Assembly (NCBI GenBank): GCA_002338515.1
Contig: DDIL01000108.1
Span: forward strand, 18,190-54,222
DNA length: 36,033 nt
Direction of reading: 5' to 3'
DNA from: Glaciecola sp. UBA1851
Lineage (GTDB): Bacteria; Pseudomonadota; Gammaproteobacteria; Enterobacterales; Alteromonadaceae
Shown here piece by piece: positions 8,466 to 16,692 of this stretch; position 1 is the first letter of the stretch; each line of letters begins with the position of its first letter. Made by a program: the position numbers and the translations under genes. Below the pieces are notes generated by a model. The model saw only the letters and a list, made by a program, of their open reading frames with translations. It was not told the DNA's origin and did not search any database.

Positions 8466-8726
8466 AGCGCCATAGCGCAGTAAGATGTTTTTATTACTGT
8501 TAAAAAATTTTACTCTTTCACCATCAATCATGGTCTTGAAGCATACAAATACCCTGCAGGCTATGTCTCACACAAACCCGTTCAACCAAATCGAAAACCA
8601 AGTAGGCAGCAGCACATATTAGTTGAATAGTATCCATGTAAAATTTTTGTTGTAGAATTGTGACCGATATTGAATTATTATGACTGAAATTGGGTGGTTT
8701 AAGTACCTCTTAAAACAGGCAATAGA

Positions 8727-9836
8727 ATGTTCGAATTTTTCCAGATAAATGAAAACCCATTCACGGGTGTATTATTCCACGCTATAGGTGGTTTAGCTGC
8801 TGCAAGCTTCTATATTCCTTATAGGAAGGTAAAAGTATGGTCTTGGGAAATCTACTGGATGATAGGTGGTTTGTTCAGTTGGATAATCGCACCTTGGTTA
8901 TTGGCCATGTTAATTTTACCTCAAACACCTCAAATCTTATCAGCAGCCTCAACATCAAGTATCATATGGACCTTTACCTTTGGTTTACTATGGGGTGTGG
9001 GTGGCTTAACGTTTGGTTTGACAATGCGTTATCTGGGTATAGCCTTAGGCTACTCGCTTGCATTAGGTATAAGCGCTGTAATAGGAACCCTAGTACCACC
9101 ATTATTTAAAGGGGAATTGATACAGATTGCCGCGACAGGATCGGGTCAAGTGATGCTACTTGGCGTATTCATATGCATAAGTGGTATTGCCTTAAGTGGA
9201 AAAGCAGGAACAAGTAAACAAAAAGAGCTTGGCGATAAAGAGCAATCAACCAATATCGCTGAATTTGATTTTAAAAAAGGTTTAGCACTTGCTTTATTTT
9301 CCGGTGTGATGAGTTCTTTTATGGCCTATGCTTTTGCTGCGGGCAAACCCATTGCAGATATTGCCCTTATTCAAGGCTCGCCAGCAATTTGGCAAAACCT
9401 CCCTGTATTAATCGTCATATTAGCCGGTGGTTTTGTAACTAATTTCATTTGGTGCGCCTTTTTAGCTACTAAAAATAAAAGCTGGTCAGAATTGTATGCT
9501 AATGACAATAAAGGCTCAGTTAACGTTTCTAACAAAACCTCATGGTCACATCAAAAAACCTCTTTTTTCAACATTATGTTTTGTGCATTAGCTGGTCTAA
9601 CTTGGTACATGCAATTCTTTTTTTACGGCGTTGGCACAACCATGATGGGTGCTTATGAATTTTCTAGTTGGACGCTACATATGGCAAGTATTATCGTGTT
9701 TAGCACATTATGGGGCTTAGCGTTAAAAGAATGGCGCGGCGCGAGTATAGCAACCCAAACTTGGAATCTATCTGGTTTAGGCGTATTAATTTTGAGTATG
9801 GTAGTTATAGGGTGGGGAAATACACTCGCAGCGTAA
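8727..9836 (+). CDS. rhaT: L-rhamnose/H+ symporter RhaT-like
   Basis: This 369-residue polytopic membrane protein has about ten hydrophobic segments and clear resemblance to E. coli RhaT across its length. Landmarks are FYIPYRKVKVWSWE near the N-terminus, GLLWGVGGLTFGLTMRYLG, a cytoplasmic polar loop (about 155-185) ending FDFKKGLALALFSGVMSS, and GLTWYMQFFFYGVGTTMMG. The family imports L-rhamnose across the inner membrane with protons. It is the first gene of a run with the isomerase (57-bp gap) and the Dabb protein (59-bp gap). The preceding 261 bp (8466-8726) contain only short open stretches and no recognisable gene. Rhamnose is the main sugar of ulvan, which ties this gene to the lyases. 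Confidence 0.92.
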   Translation: MFEFFQINENPFTGVLFHAIGGLAAASFYIPYRKVKVWSWEIYWMIGGLFSWIIAPWLLAMLILPQTPQILSAASTSSIIWTFTFGLLWGVGGLTFGLTMRYLGIALGYSLALGISAVIGTLVPPLFKGELIQIAATGSGQVMLLGVFICISGIALSGKAGTSKQKELGDKEQSTNIAEFDFKKGLALALFSGVMSSFMAYAFAAGKPIADIALIQGSPAIWQNLPVLIVILAGGFVTNFIWCAFLATKNKSWSELYANDNKGSVNVSNKTSWSHQKTSFFNIMFCALAGLTWYMQFFFYGVGTTMMGAYEFSSWTLHMASIIVFSTLWGLALKEWRGASIATQTWNLSGLGVLILSMVVIGWGNTLAA

Positions 9837-9893
9837 GTCTAAAAGTAGTGCTACTAAACATATATCAACTAACATCAAAGCATAGGAACAAAA

Positions 9894-11300
9894 ATGAATG
9901 TAGGTCTTTTTTCAATTGGTTTAGATACCTACTGGCCGCAATTTAACGGCTTATTAGATAACTTAACCGCATATCACTGCCACATTAATGATAAATTGCA
10001 ATCAATGGGCACCAATGTAGTAGACGCTGGTATGGTCGACAATCCAGAAAAAGCGCAAATTGCGGCGAAACTATTGAAAACTGAAGATGTTGATATCATC
10101 TTTTTATTTGTTTCAACCTACGCTTTATCATCAACTGTACTTCCTGTAGTCCAAAAAGCCGACTGCCCAGTGATAATACTGAGTATTCAACCGGTTGCAC
10201 AATTGGATTATGACAAGTTTAATGCAATTGGAGACAGAGGCGTCATGACTGGCGTTTGGCTAGAGCATTGTCAATCATGTTCCTTGCCCGAACTTGCCTG
10301 TGTGTTTAATCGTGCTGACATTGAATACCATATAGTCTCAGGTTACCTACAAGAAGATTATGTTTGGCAAGAAATCAATGACTGGATAGATGCTGCAAAA
10401 GTCGCTAACAAGATGCGTACAAATAGAGTCGGTATTTTAGGCCACTACTATAATGGCATGTTAGACGTATATAGCGACTTGACTCAACAATCAGCGACGT
10501 TTGGTAGTCATTTTGAAATTTTGGAAATGTGTGAATTATTCGATTTACGCCAAAGTGTAAGTCAACAGGAAATTCAGCAAAAACTAGCTGAGTTTCAAGA
10601 GCAGTTTAATGTTGCACAAGAGTGTGAGTCATCTGAGCTTGCTCGCGCAGCTAAAACCGCTGTTGCCTTAGATAAGCTCGTTAACAAACATCAGTTGGGC
10701 TCTATGGCCTATTATTATGAGGGTACGGGTGAGTACGAAAATATTGTGACTTCATTAATAGCTGGCAATACGCTACTCACGGCAAAAAATACCCCTATGG
10801 CTGGTGAATGTGAGATTAAAAATGTGCAAGCAATGAAAATCATGGATTTATTTGGGGTGGGAGGGTCTTTTTCGGAATTTTACCTAGCAGACTTTAAAGA
10901 CGACGTTGTTTATCTTGGTCATGATGGGCCAGCCCATTTTGCTATTGCACAGGGGCAAGTGAGTCTCGTTCCGTTACAAGTTTACCATGGCAAGCCTGGC
11001 AAAGGCTTATCAATTCAAATGACTGTCAAACACGGACCTATCACAGTGTTATCGGTAGTTACTCGTCGTGATGGAAGCGTATTTTTACAAGTTTGCGAGG
11101 GTGAGTCAGTCGCTGGCCCAGTGCTTAAGATTGGCAACACTAACAGCCGATACAAATTTCCCTTGAGTGCAAGGGATTTTATGAATGAATGGTCAAGAGG
11201 CGGTCCCTCGCACCACTGTGCAATTGGTGTTGGCCACATTGCAAATAAACTCGAGAAATTTGCAGCATTAATTGGAATAGAAGTACGCAAGTTAGCATAA
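9894..11300 (+). CDS. L-arabinose/L-fucose-isomerase-fold sugar isomerase, candidate rhamnose-pathway enzyme
   Basis: This soluble 468-residue protein has the layout of the AraA/FucI isomerase fold: N-terminal substrate domain (GLFSIGLDTYWPQF), central Rossmann-like part and C-terminal beta domain. Candidate Mn2+ ligands matching the Glu-Glu-His-His set of AraA are visible in GECEIKN (Glu305/307), SEFYLADF (Glu328), GHDGPAH (His343/348) and SHHCAIGVGH (His440/441/448). Such enzymes interconvert aldoses and ketoses. AGGA lies before the ATG, and the gene follows rhaT in the same apparent operon. No RhaA-type isomerase, kinase or aldolase is seen in the window. A role in isomerising imported L-rhamnose or a related deoxysugar is inferred from context only. 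The true substrate could be fucose, arabinose or another pentose. Confidence 0.75.
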   Translation: MNVGLFSIGLDTYWPQFNGLLDNLTAYHCHINDKLQSMGTNVVDAGMVDNPEKAQIAAKLLKTEDVDIIFLFVSTYALSSTVLPVVQKADCPVIILSIQPVAQLDYDKFNAIGDRGVMTGVWLEHCQSCSLPELACVFNRADIEYHIVSGYLQEDYVWQEINDWIDAAKVANKMRTNRVGILGHYYNGMLDVYSDLTQQSATFGSHFEILEMCELFDLRQSVSQQEIQQKLAEFQEQFNVAQECESSELARAAKTAVALDKLVNKHQLGSMAYYYEGTGEYENIVTSLIAGNTLLTAKNTPMAGECEIKNVQAMKIMDLFGVGGSFSEFYLADFKDDVVYLGHDGPAHFAIAQGQVSLVPLQVYHGKPGKGLSIQMTVKHGPITVLSVVTRRDGSVFLQVCEGESVAGPVLKIGNTNSRYKFPLSARDFMNEWSRGGPSHHCAIGVGHIANKLEKFAALIGIEVRKLA

Positions 11301-11359
11301 ATTGCATGTTTAACTCTTAATAATATAACAATACTAAAATCAATCACTATGAGAATACG

Positions 11360-11758
11360 ATGACCTTAACAAGACGAAAATTTATAACCGCAAGCGCCGC
11401 CTCATTGGCAAGTGCCAGTGTTTTAGGCGCTGATATGTCAATACAAAATGGCAAACTTATTCACAATGTGTATTTTTGGCTGAAAAACCCAGAATCAAAT
11501 AAAGACCAACAAGCCTTAATAACAGGTTTAAGAACATTGCAACAAATACCCAGCGTTAAAACACTTCACATCGGCTTACCGGCCAACACTGAAAAACGCA
11601 ATGTGGTAGACAACAGTTTCAGTGTGTCTGAAACTATGTATTTTGATGATGTTAAAGGTCAAAATGAGTATCAAGCACATCCTATCCATAAAGCGTTTGT
11701 AGAAAAATACGCGTCACTTTGGGAAAAAGTTGTCGTACATGATTCTATATTGATCTAA
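11360..11758 (+). CDS. Tat-exported Dabb (stress-responsive A/B barrel) domain protein
   Basis: This protein of 132 residues opens with a twin-arginine signal (TRRKFITASA, then an alanine/serine-rich hydrophobic stretch ending near VLGA at about residue 24). A Dabb ferredoxin-like domain follows: HNVYFWLKN at its start, VKTLHIGLP, DNSFSVSETMYFDD, and the QAHPIHKAFVEKY helix common to this family. Dabb proteins are small dimeric alpha/beta barrels of mixed function. Export by Tat implies folding, perhaps with a cofactor, before export. It is the third gene of the rhaT run. A mutarotase-like or sugar-handling function would fit the location but cannot be demonstrated. It is followed by 154 bp without a supported gene before the convergent heparinase-like gene. 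Confidence 0.8.
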   Translation: MTLTRRKFITASAASLASASVLGADMSIQNGKLIHNVYFWLKNPESNKDQQALITGLRTLQQIPSVKTLHIGLPANTEKRNVVDNSFSVSETMYFDDVKGQNEYQAHPIHKAFVEKYASLWEKVVVHDSILI

Positions 11759-11912
11759 CATTATATGATTCCGACTTACAAGCATTGCAAAATTACGACA
11801 ATACAACTTTTGGTCAGCGAAAAGTACTATTAAGCAATATTTCTATCCTTATGACTCGCGGTGGTTTCATCGGAAATATGGCTAATAGACTGATACAACG
11901 TCGAAAGTATAG

Positions 11913-14498
11913 TTACAATTTTTTAAAAGCACTTTTACTCCCGGAACTAGGTTCTAATAATTGCTGCTCAACGTTAAGTTTGCTACCGCTACCAATATAC
12001 ATATCAACTAATTTTTGCTTTTCATCAAACGTCACGATGGCAAACTGCCCTTTAAAATATAGTGATAAAGCTGAGTTTTGGTATACATCATTGAGGTTGT
12101 TTTGACTTATGATATATTGGGTAAGCTTTCTACCATCGACATTAAGCGCTACCTTAACACCTTTAAACTGACCATTATCAATTAACAATTCTGTATGTTG
12201 AATTGCAAAGGCTTCGCCCTCTGTTATTGACTCAAAGGCCGCCACAAAGGGCCTATCCCATGCTTCACCTTGGCGTCTAAGAACCATCACGGGTACTTTT
12301 TTATCTTTATATGCCTTAGGCACACCATGTGCTTTTGGTGAGATTGCTGTTGTAATTTGTTGTGCAAACCCACCTGGCATAAATACCTTCATCATAATAT
12401 CTTTTTTGCCTAGTTTCTTAGCCGTAAATTCGCTTTGCAAAGACTCATCTATGACTTTACTGGAGCGCACATCATCAAAAAAGTGCCAACCAGGGTGGCG
12501 ATATTTTCTTTGTACTTCCCAAGGCAAATCCGCAGAAGCAACATAACGTTCTCTGTCTTTTTTCATCTTAGCTTTTTTGCCATTAACGAATATTTTCAGG
12601 GTGTCGGCAATATTACGATAAATATAATCATGAAACTCTTTTTCATAATCGCTTTTCGCTTGAAAAATATCTAGATAGTAGCCCTTGCTATCAGACAGTC
12701 TGATTAATGCTAGCGTTCTTTGGTGCTCTGCTGTTGCGACTAAATTATAACGGTCATTAAAAGAGGCGCGCGTGACCGAGTAATTGTCAGATACGCCTTT
12801 TTCGCCTAAAGCGGGTTCGCTAATTTCTTGCTGCACCCGATCAATGCCTAAATTAATCCAATCACCTTTAGACGCTGACGCACCATTACTTATAACCGTG
12901 TTATGTGATGCAAATATTCGGTAGTAGTTCTCGTGGACATCGCTGCGATAAGTACTTTTACCAGCGGTTATACCCAATACATGCCCTTGTCCGTATAGCT
13001 CCATATCAATACCCGATGCGTGCCCGTGAATGTAAGAGCCTCCGCCTATAAAACTCATAAGGCTATTTTTGACAGGTTCGTTGTCGCTAATATTACGCTG
13101 AATATTAATCCCGGCAAACTCTAATCGTTTGGTACGAGGGCGAGGACGCGTAATATCGACTGAACCGCTAGAATCAAGAGTATTGTTAAACCATAATAAT
13201 TGCGTTGGGGTGTAGTAAGGTGAAGGATAAAAACTACGCTTTTTTAGTTGGCCTCTATTGTAGTTTCCACTTTTAATACTCGCACTTAGGTAATCACCAA
13301 AAAATTTCTGTTGCTTGCTGTTACCATTCAATAACGAGAGCAAATAAGCCTTTTCCATTGAGTGATAAGCTACATCGTACTGTCTATGGCCATCACCTAA
13401 AAATGGATATTCCTCATTAGGAAATTGCAGGTCGTAATAAGATGCAAAAGCAGCTGGAATATTAGAGTGCTTCTTACCCAACGTCAATTGAGGATCGTAT
13501 CTATCTAACAAGGTCATCAAGTAAACTGAAAATGAGGCAACATGCTTTGAATAGCCAAAAGATTCTGGCCAAATATCTCCTTCATTGGCAAAGTTCTCAG
13601 ATACCTTTTTTAAAGAAGCCTGGCGCTTCGTATCCACATGAGTGTAATAAGGTAGATTTTTTTCAATTGAGGCAGGATCGTCTAGCGCCAGAATATTATG
13701 CACCAAGCTAGATGACTCCAACACAGGCCAGTTTGAGTCGTAAAGTCCACGATTTAAAGCTAAGTCTATATATTGTTTGAAAACGGCTTGAGCATCATCA
13801 AAATTAAAAGCGACTAACTCATCAGAAGCAATGCTGTACACTTTGCCTTCTGCTTTTAAATAGTTATATACAAAATCGTAAATAACCGGCAATTGCGCAC
13901 CTATCACTCGTGATTCATACAAATGATCTTCAGGAAACATCCACCCCGCGTTCTGTTTTTTGCTTTCTGATAACGGCATTTGTTTTAATGCGTTTATCAC
14001 AGTAAACAGCACATCAGCGCCACATTTAGCGTATTTTTCTTCTTCAGTTAAAAAGTACATCACACCACAATCTACCCCGTCATGTAATGATTTAACTAAC
14101 GCATTTTGTTGTTCTCTATTTCCACCACCTTTCACTCTAAAGACAGGTAATACAGGGGGATTTGACTTTCCGTTTAACCATAATAATGGCATCGACTCGA
14201 CGTTACCGCGTCTTTTATTAATATCATCGCTGGCAACTGAGGCCGCGCGGCGTCCAAGTTGCATATATAAGCTTCTTGCCCAGTCTTGCGTATTAACCTT
14301 ACGTATAATAGCAATCCTATCGGCAGGCTTAACCCAAATCGACGGTCTAATAACCTCGTTGTATTGTTGAGTCGCTTGATTAGCTTTTGCACTAAACAAT
14401 AAAGATAATAATAAAGTGGCAAATATAATAAACGAACGGACGCGTGTAATATTAGAAAGGTAGCCATAAAGTATTTTCAAGTTAGTTTGTTTGCTCAT
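11913..14498 (-). CDS. Heparinase II/III-fold protein, candidate ulvan lyase or uronyl oligosaccharide dehydratase
   Basis: This large protein of 861 residues has a signal peptide (hydrophobic run of about 22-37, cleavage near AKA-NQ). An alpha-helical toroid of about 50-440 is followed by beta-sandwich domains of about 455-861. Heparinase II/III-type residues are visible: NWPVLESSS (Asn256), WPESFGYSKHV (Glu312, Tyr316), GSYIHGHASGIDMELYGQG (His491/His493) and ASHNTVISNG (His532). This fold includes polysaccharide lyases and the ulvan oligosaccharide dehydratase described from a Formosa ulvan locus. Either activity would yield unsaturated ends for the GH105 enzymes. Which one applies cannot be decided by eye. 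It lies on the same strand as, and downstream of, the sulfatase with a 123-bp gap. Confidence 0.85.
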   Translation of the reverse strand: MSKQTNLKILYGYLSNITRVRSFIIFATLLLSLLFSAKANQATQQYNEVIRPSIWVKPADRIAIIRKVNTQDWARSLYMQLGRRAASVASDDINKRRGNVESMPLLWLNGKSNPPVLPVFRVKGGGNREQQNALVKSLHDGVDCGVMYFLTEEEKYAKCGADVLFTVINALKQMPLSESKKQNAGWMFPEDHLYESRVIGAQLPVIYDFVYNYLKAEGKVYSIASDELVAFNFDDAQAVFKQYIDLALNRGLYDSNWPVLESSSLVHNILALDDPASIEKNLPYYTHVDTKRQASLKKVSENFANEGDIWPESFGYSKHVASFSVYLMTLLDRYDPQLTLGKKHSNIPAAFASYYDLQFPNEEYPFLGDGHRQYDVAYHSMEKAYLLSLLNGNSKQQKFFGDYLSASIKSGNYNRGQLKKRSFYPSPYYTPTQLLWFNNTLDSSGSVDITRPRPRTKRLEFAGINIQRNISDNEPVKNSLMSFIGGGSYIHGHASGIDMELYGQGHVLGITAGKSTYRSDVHENYYRIFASHNTVISNGASASKGDWINLGIDRVQQEISEPALGEKGVSDNYSVTRASFNDRYNLVATAEHQRTLALIRLSDSKGYYLDIFQAKSDYEKEFHDYIYRNIADTLKIFVNGKKAKMKKDRERYVASADLPWEVQRKYRHPGWHFFDDVRSSKVIDESLQSEFTAKKLGKKDIMMKVFMPGGFAQQITTAISPKAHGVPKAYKDKKVPVMVLRRQGEAWDRPFVAAFESITEGEAFAIQHTELLIDNGQFKGVKVALNVDGRKLTQYIISQNNLNDVYQNSALSLYFKGQFAIVTFDEKQKLVDMYIGSGSKLNVEQQLLEPSSGSKSAFKKL

Positions 14499-14621
14499 AT
14501 AGAATATCTGACCTTTAATTGTGTAACATTAAGCTTTGCTTCATTCGGTGGGTAGTAGTACTTATTCAATAAATTTTATAATTTGAATATTTGTCACTTA
14601 AAAGAGAAGCATACACTAGAT

Positions 14622-16121
14622 TCACGGTAGTTCTTTAAGTACGGGATCATTCGTACTAATCATTTTTTGTAGTAGTTTTTGATGGAACGTCTTTACTAAA
14701 AGAGTCTGCTCAGCACTAAGAGAACCAGCCAACAAGTTTTTGCTTTCTAAAGGGTCGTCTTTTAAGTTATAGAACTCATCACGTTTTGGATTTTTGAAGT
14801 CGCGGATAAGTTTATAGTCGCCATCACTGTACATTCGCATATGCGTGAGAGATTGGTGAAGTGTTGAATAAGCCGCATAATAATCACTCGATAAAATCTG
14901 ATTTTCGTCTAAAAATGCAGGTAGGTAGTTTTGGCCTCTCACTATATTATTCACGCTCGCTTTCCCACCCGCTATACTTACTAGTGTAGGAAACCAATCT
15001 AAGTTTGACATACTAGAATGGTTAACTGTATCTGGTTGTATCACTCCAGGCCAACGTACAATAGTAGGTACTTTGAGGCTATTATCATAAAGGTTTGGAC
15101 GCTGACCGCTCGGTACATTCTTGCTACTTTGAGGCGGGGTATTAAGTAACCAAAAGCCGTTACCTTTATGCCATATACCGTTTTGACCAATCGTATATCC
15201 ATGATCTGAGGTAAATACGACAATTGTATTTTCACTTAAATTTAATTCATCAAGCATGTTTAAAACTTGCCCTACGTTCCTATCAATGCCTTTTACACTC
15301 GACAGATACTCTCGCATGAGTTTAGTTGCGCGAGTGGTATTCAAATTTGGATAGTCAGGATGAGGAAGTGCGATATCCATTTCATTAAACGGCGCAGCGT
15401 CGTCAGAGGAAACGGGTAAAAAACGATAGTGTGGTGCTCTATAATGCAAGGATAAAGCAAAGGTTTTATCTTTATGTTTCTCAATAAATGCCAATGCATA
15501 TTTGGTGAGCACATCTATAGTCAGACCTTCATGCTCTATTTCCTTTCCGTTGACTTCTAACAAAGGATTAGTAGTAGAAGTACCACCCTTACGAAACCCA
15601 GTAAACTCGTTATAGCCATGTTGTGTAGGGTGGTGCTTATCTTCTGAGCCTAAATGCCATTTTCCAATCAAGCCGTTATAGTAGCCTTGGGTTTGCAGTA
15701 TTTCGGGCCATGTTTCAAATTGAGTATCAAGGCCTAAGCCATACTGGTGACCCGTAAGTGTTTTAGCTTTAGGATTAATATTTATCCAATCTGAAATGCC
15801 TAATTCGTGTCCATACTGCGATGTGAGTAGCGAAGCTCTAGATGGACTGCACACTGGCGTTGTGACATAAGCGTTAGGTAAATACATGCCTTGACTAGCC
15901 AATTTATCAAGGTTTGGCGTAATAGCTTGTTGATTACCTGAACGACCTAGTGCCCATGGAGCCTGATCATCAGTGTAAATGAATAATATATTCGGCTTAC
16001 TTGGTAAGATTTTTTCAGAAGGTTTTTGGTATTTGCTGGATTGCTCGATATTAGAGCAACTAGTAACTAGCACTAATATCGAGATAACAAAGATATATCC
16101 ACTAAATCTTAGAATGACCAT
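14622..16121 (-). CDS. Sulfatase (S1 family), lipoprotein
   Basis: This formylglycine-dependent sulfatase of 499 residues has an N-terminal lipobox LVTSC (Cys22), so it is probably anchored in the cell envelope. Metal ligands begin in NILFIYTDDQ (Asp51/Asp52). The formylglycine motif is CSPSR with Cys91. GKWHLG, LHYRAPH and the FTSDHGYTIGQNG segment supply the remaining metal and sulfate-binding residues. The C-terminal part ends with FYNLKDDPLESKNL, typical of S1 enzymes. No maturation enzyme (anSME or FGE) is in the window. A role in desulfating rhamnose-3-sulfate-containing ulvan oligomers is inferred from the lyase, GH105 and RhaT neighbours. The S1 subfamily was not determined. AGGA precedes the ATG. 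Confidence 0.95.
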   Translation of the reverse strand: MVILRFSGYIFVISILVLVTSCSNIEQSSKYQKPSEKILPSKPNILFIYTDDQAPWALGRSGNQQAITPNLDKLASQGMYLPNAYVTTPVCSPSRASLLTSQYGHELGISDWININPKAKTLTGHQYGLGLDTQFETWPEILQTQGYYNGLIGKWHLGSEDKHHPTQHGYNEFTGFRKGGTSTTNPLLEVNGKEIEHEGLTIDVLTKYALAFIEKHKDKTFALSLHYRAPHYRFLPVSSDDAAPFNEMDIALPHPDYPNLNTTRATKLMREYLSSVKGIDRNVGQVLNMLDELNLSENTIVVFTSDHGYTIGQNGIWHKGNGFWLLNTPPQSSKNVPSGQRPNLYDNSLKVPTIVRWPGVIQPDTVNHSSMSNLDWFPTLVSIAGGKASVNNIVRGQNYLPAFLDENQILSSDYYAAYSTLHQSLTHMRMYSDGDYKLIRDFKNPKRDEFYNLKDDPLESKNLLAGSLSAEQTLLVKTFHQKLLQKMISTNDPVLKELP

Positions 16122-16270
16122 ACAAGTCCTAGGAAGCCAGTTGTTCTGGAAACTGCAACGCCTTATTGATGCCTTGTTTCAGTTTATACAGTTGACTGAC
16201 TAAATTTGATTTTTTTATGACTACATATGATTATAACTGAAATTTCTTCACGTTGCTGATGTTTTACGGA

Positions 16271-16537
16271 CTAACGGGGATAGTCTTCTGGCACGGCAAC
16301 TAATTGTTCATCAAGTAATATACAGGTTCCGGTAATTGTATCACCACGCCTTGTTTCAAAACTGACACTATCACCTACGCTTTTATCTATACACGCTTCT
16401 AATGCTTCTGGTGGTGGTGATTTAGGTCGACCTTCACCTCTTTCTGCTCTGTTATTGGCTAATGCACTAAAAGCAAGTGCACATGCTGCTATTATAATTG
16501 ATGTTTTAGCGATATTAGTCAGTTGAATGAACTTCAT
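16271..16537 (-). CDS. Small exported two-cysteine protein, related to the protein at 20331
   Basis: This 88-residue protein has a signal peptide (cleavage near ALA-NN, residue 27), a Pro/Arg/Glu-rich linker (about 29-43) and a compact C-terminal part with Cys49 and Cys72. The core pattern A-C-x2-K-x3-D-x2-S-x10-GTC-x6-L recurs without gaps in the 83-residue protein at 20331-20582, with the same 22-residue spacing between cysteines. It may be periplasmic with one disulfide. A good Shine-Dalgarno (AGAGGATAAAGAG) precedes the ATG. It is divergent from the sensor kinase gene. A motif shared with the YHYH gene lies 63 bp upstream of its start, which suggests control by the adjacent response regulator. 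No known function is recognised. Confidence 0.75.
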   Translation of the reverse strand: MKFIQLTNIAKTSIIIAACALAFSALANNRAERGEGRPKSPPPEALEACIDKSVGDSVSFETRRGDTITGTCILLDEQLVAVPEDYPR

Positions 16538-16600
16538 CTCTTTATCCTCTGATTTTAAAAAATTGATAATTTAAGTACTTCGAGAATAAATTTAACAGTG

Positions 16601-16621
16601 AAAATTGCATAAAATGTGCAG
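16601..16621 (-). promoter_or_regulatory. Candidate response-regulator site A (shared 21-bp motif)
   Basis: On the minus strand this reads CTGCAC-N-TTTT-N-T-N-CAA-N-TTT and matches 17 of 21 positions of the motif at 18977-18997. It lies 63 bp upstream of the start of the 88-residue gene and points toward it. It is partly similar to the E. coli BaeR box, as recalled. Function is inferred. Confidence 0.5.
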
Positions 16622-16692
16622 TCTTGAAGTAAATAAAAAGGTTTTTGATACCGCTATCTATTATTCAAAATCTATTCACTTATACTGGAAGC

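Noticed and set aside
8466..8726. Protein-like open stretches in the gap before rhaT (about 8510-8625), suggestive of a gene remnant
   Set aside because: Two frames are open for only 30-40 codons, neither has a Shine-Dalgarno, and nothing is recognisable.
11767..12105. Open frame between the Dabb gene and the heparinase-like gene on the plus strand
   Set aside because: Its first part looks protein-like, but it has no good start site, runs into the end of the opposite-strand heparinase gene and resembles no known family. It may be a remnant, but that cannot be supported.
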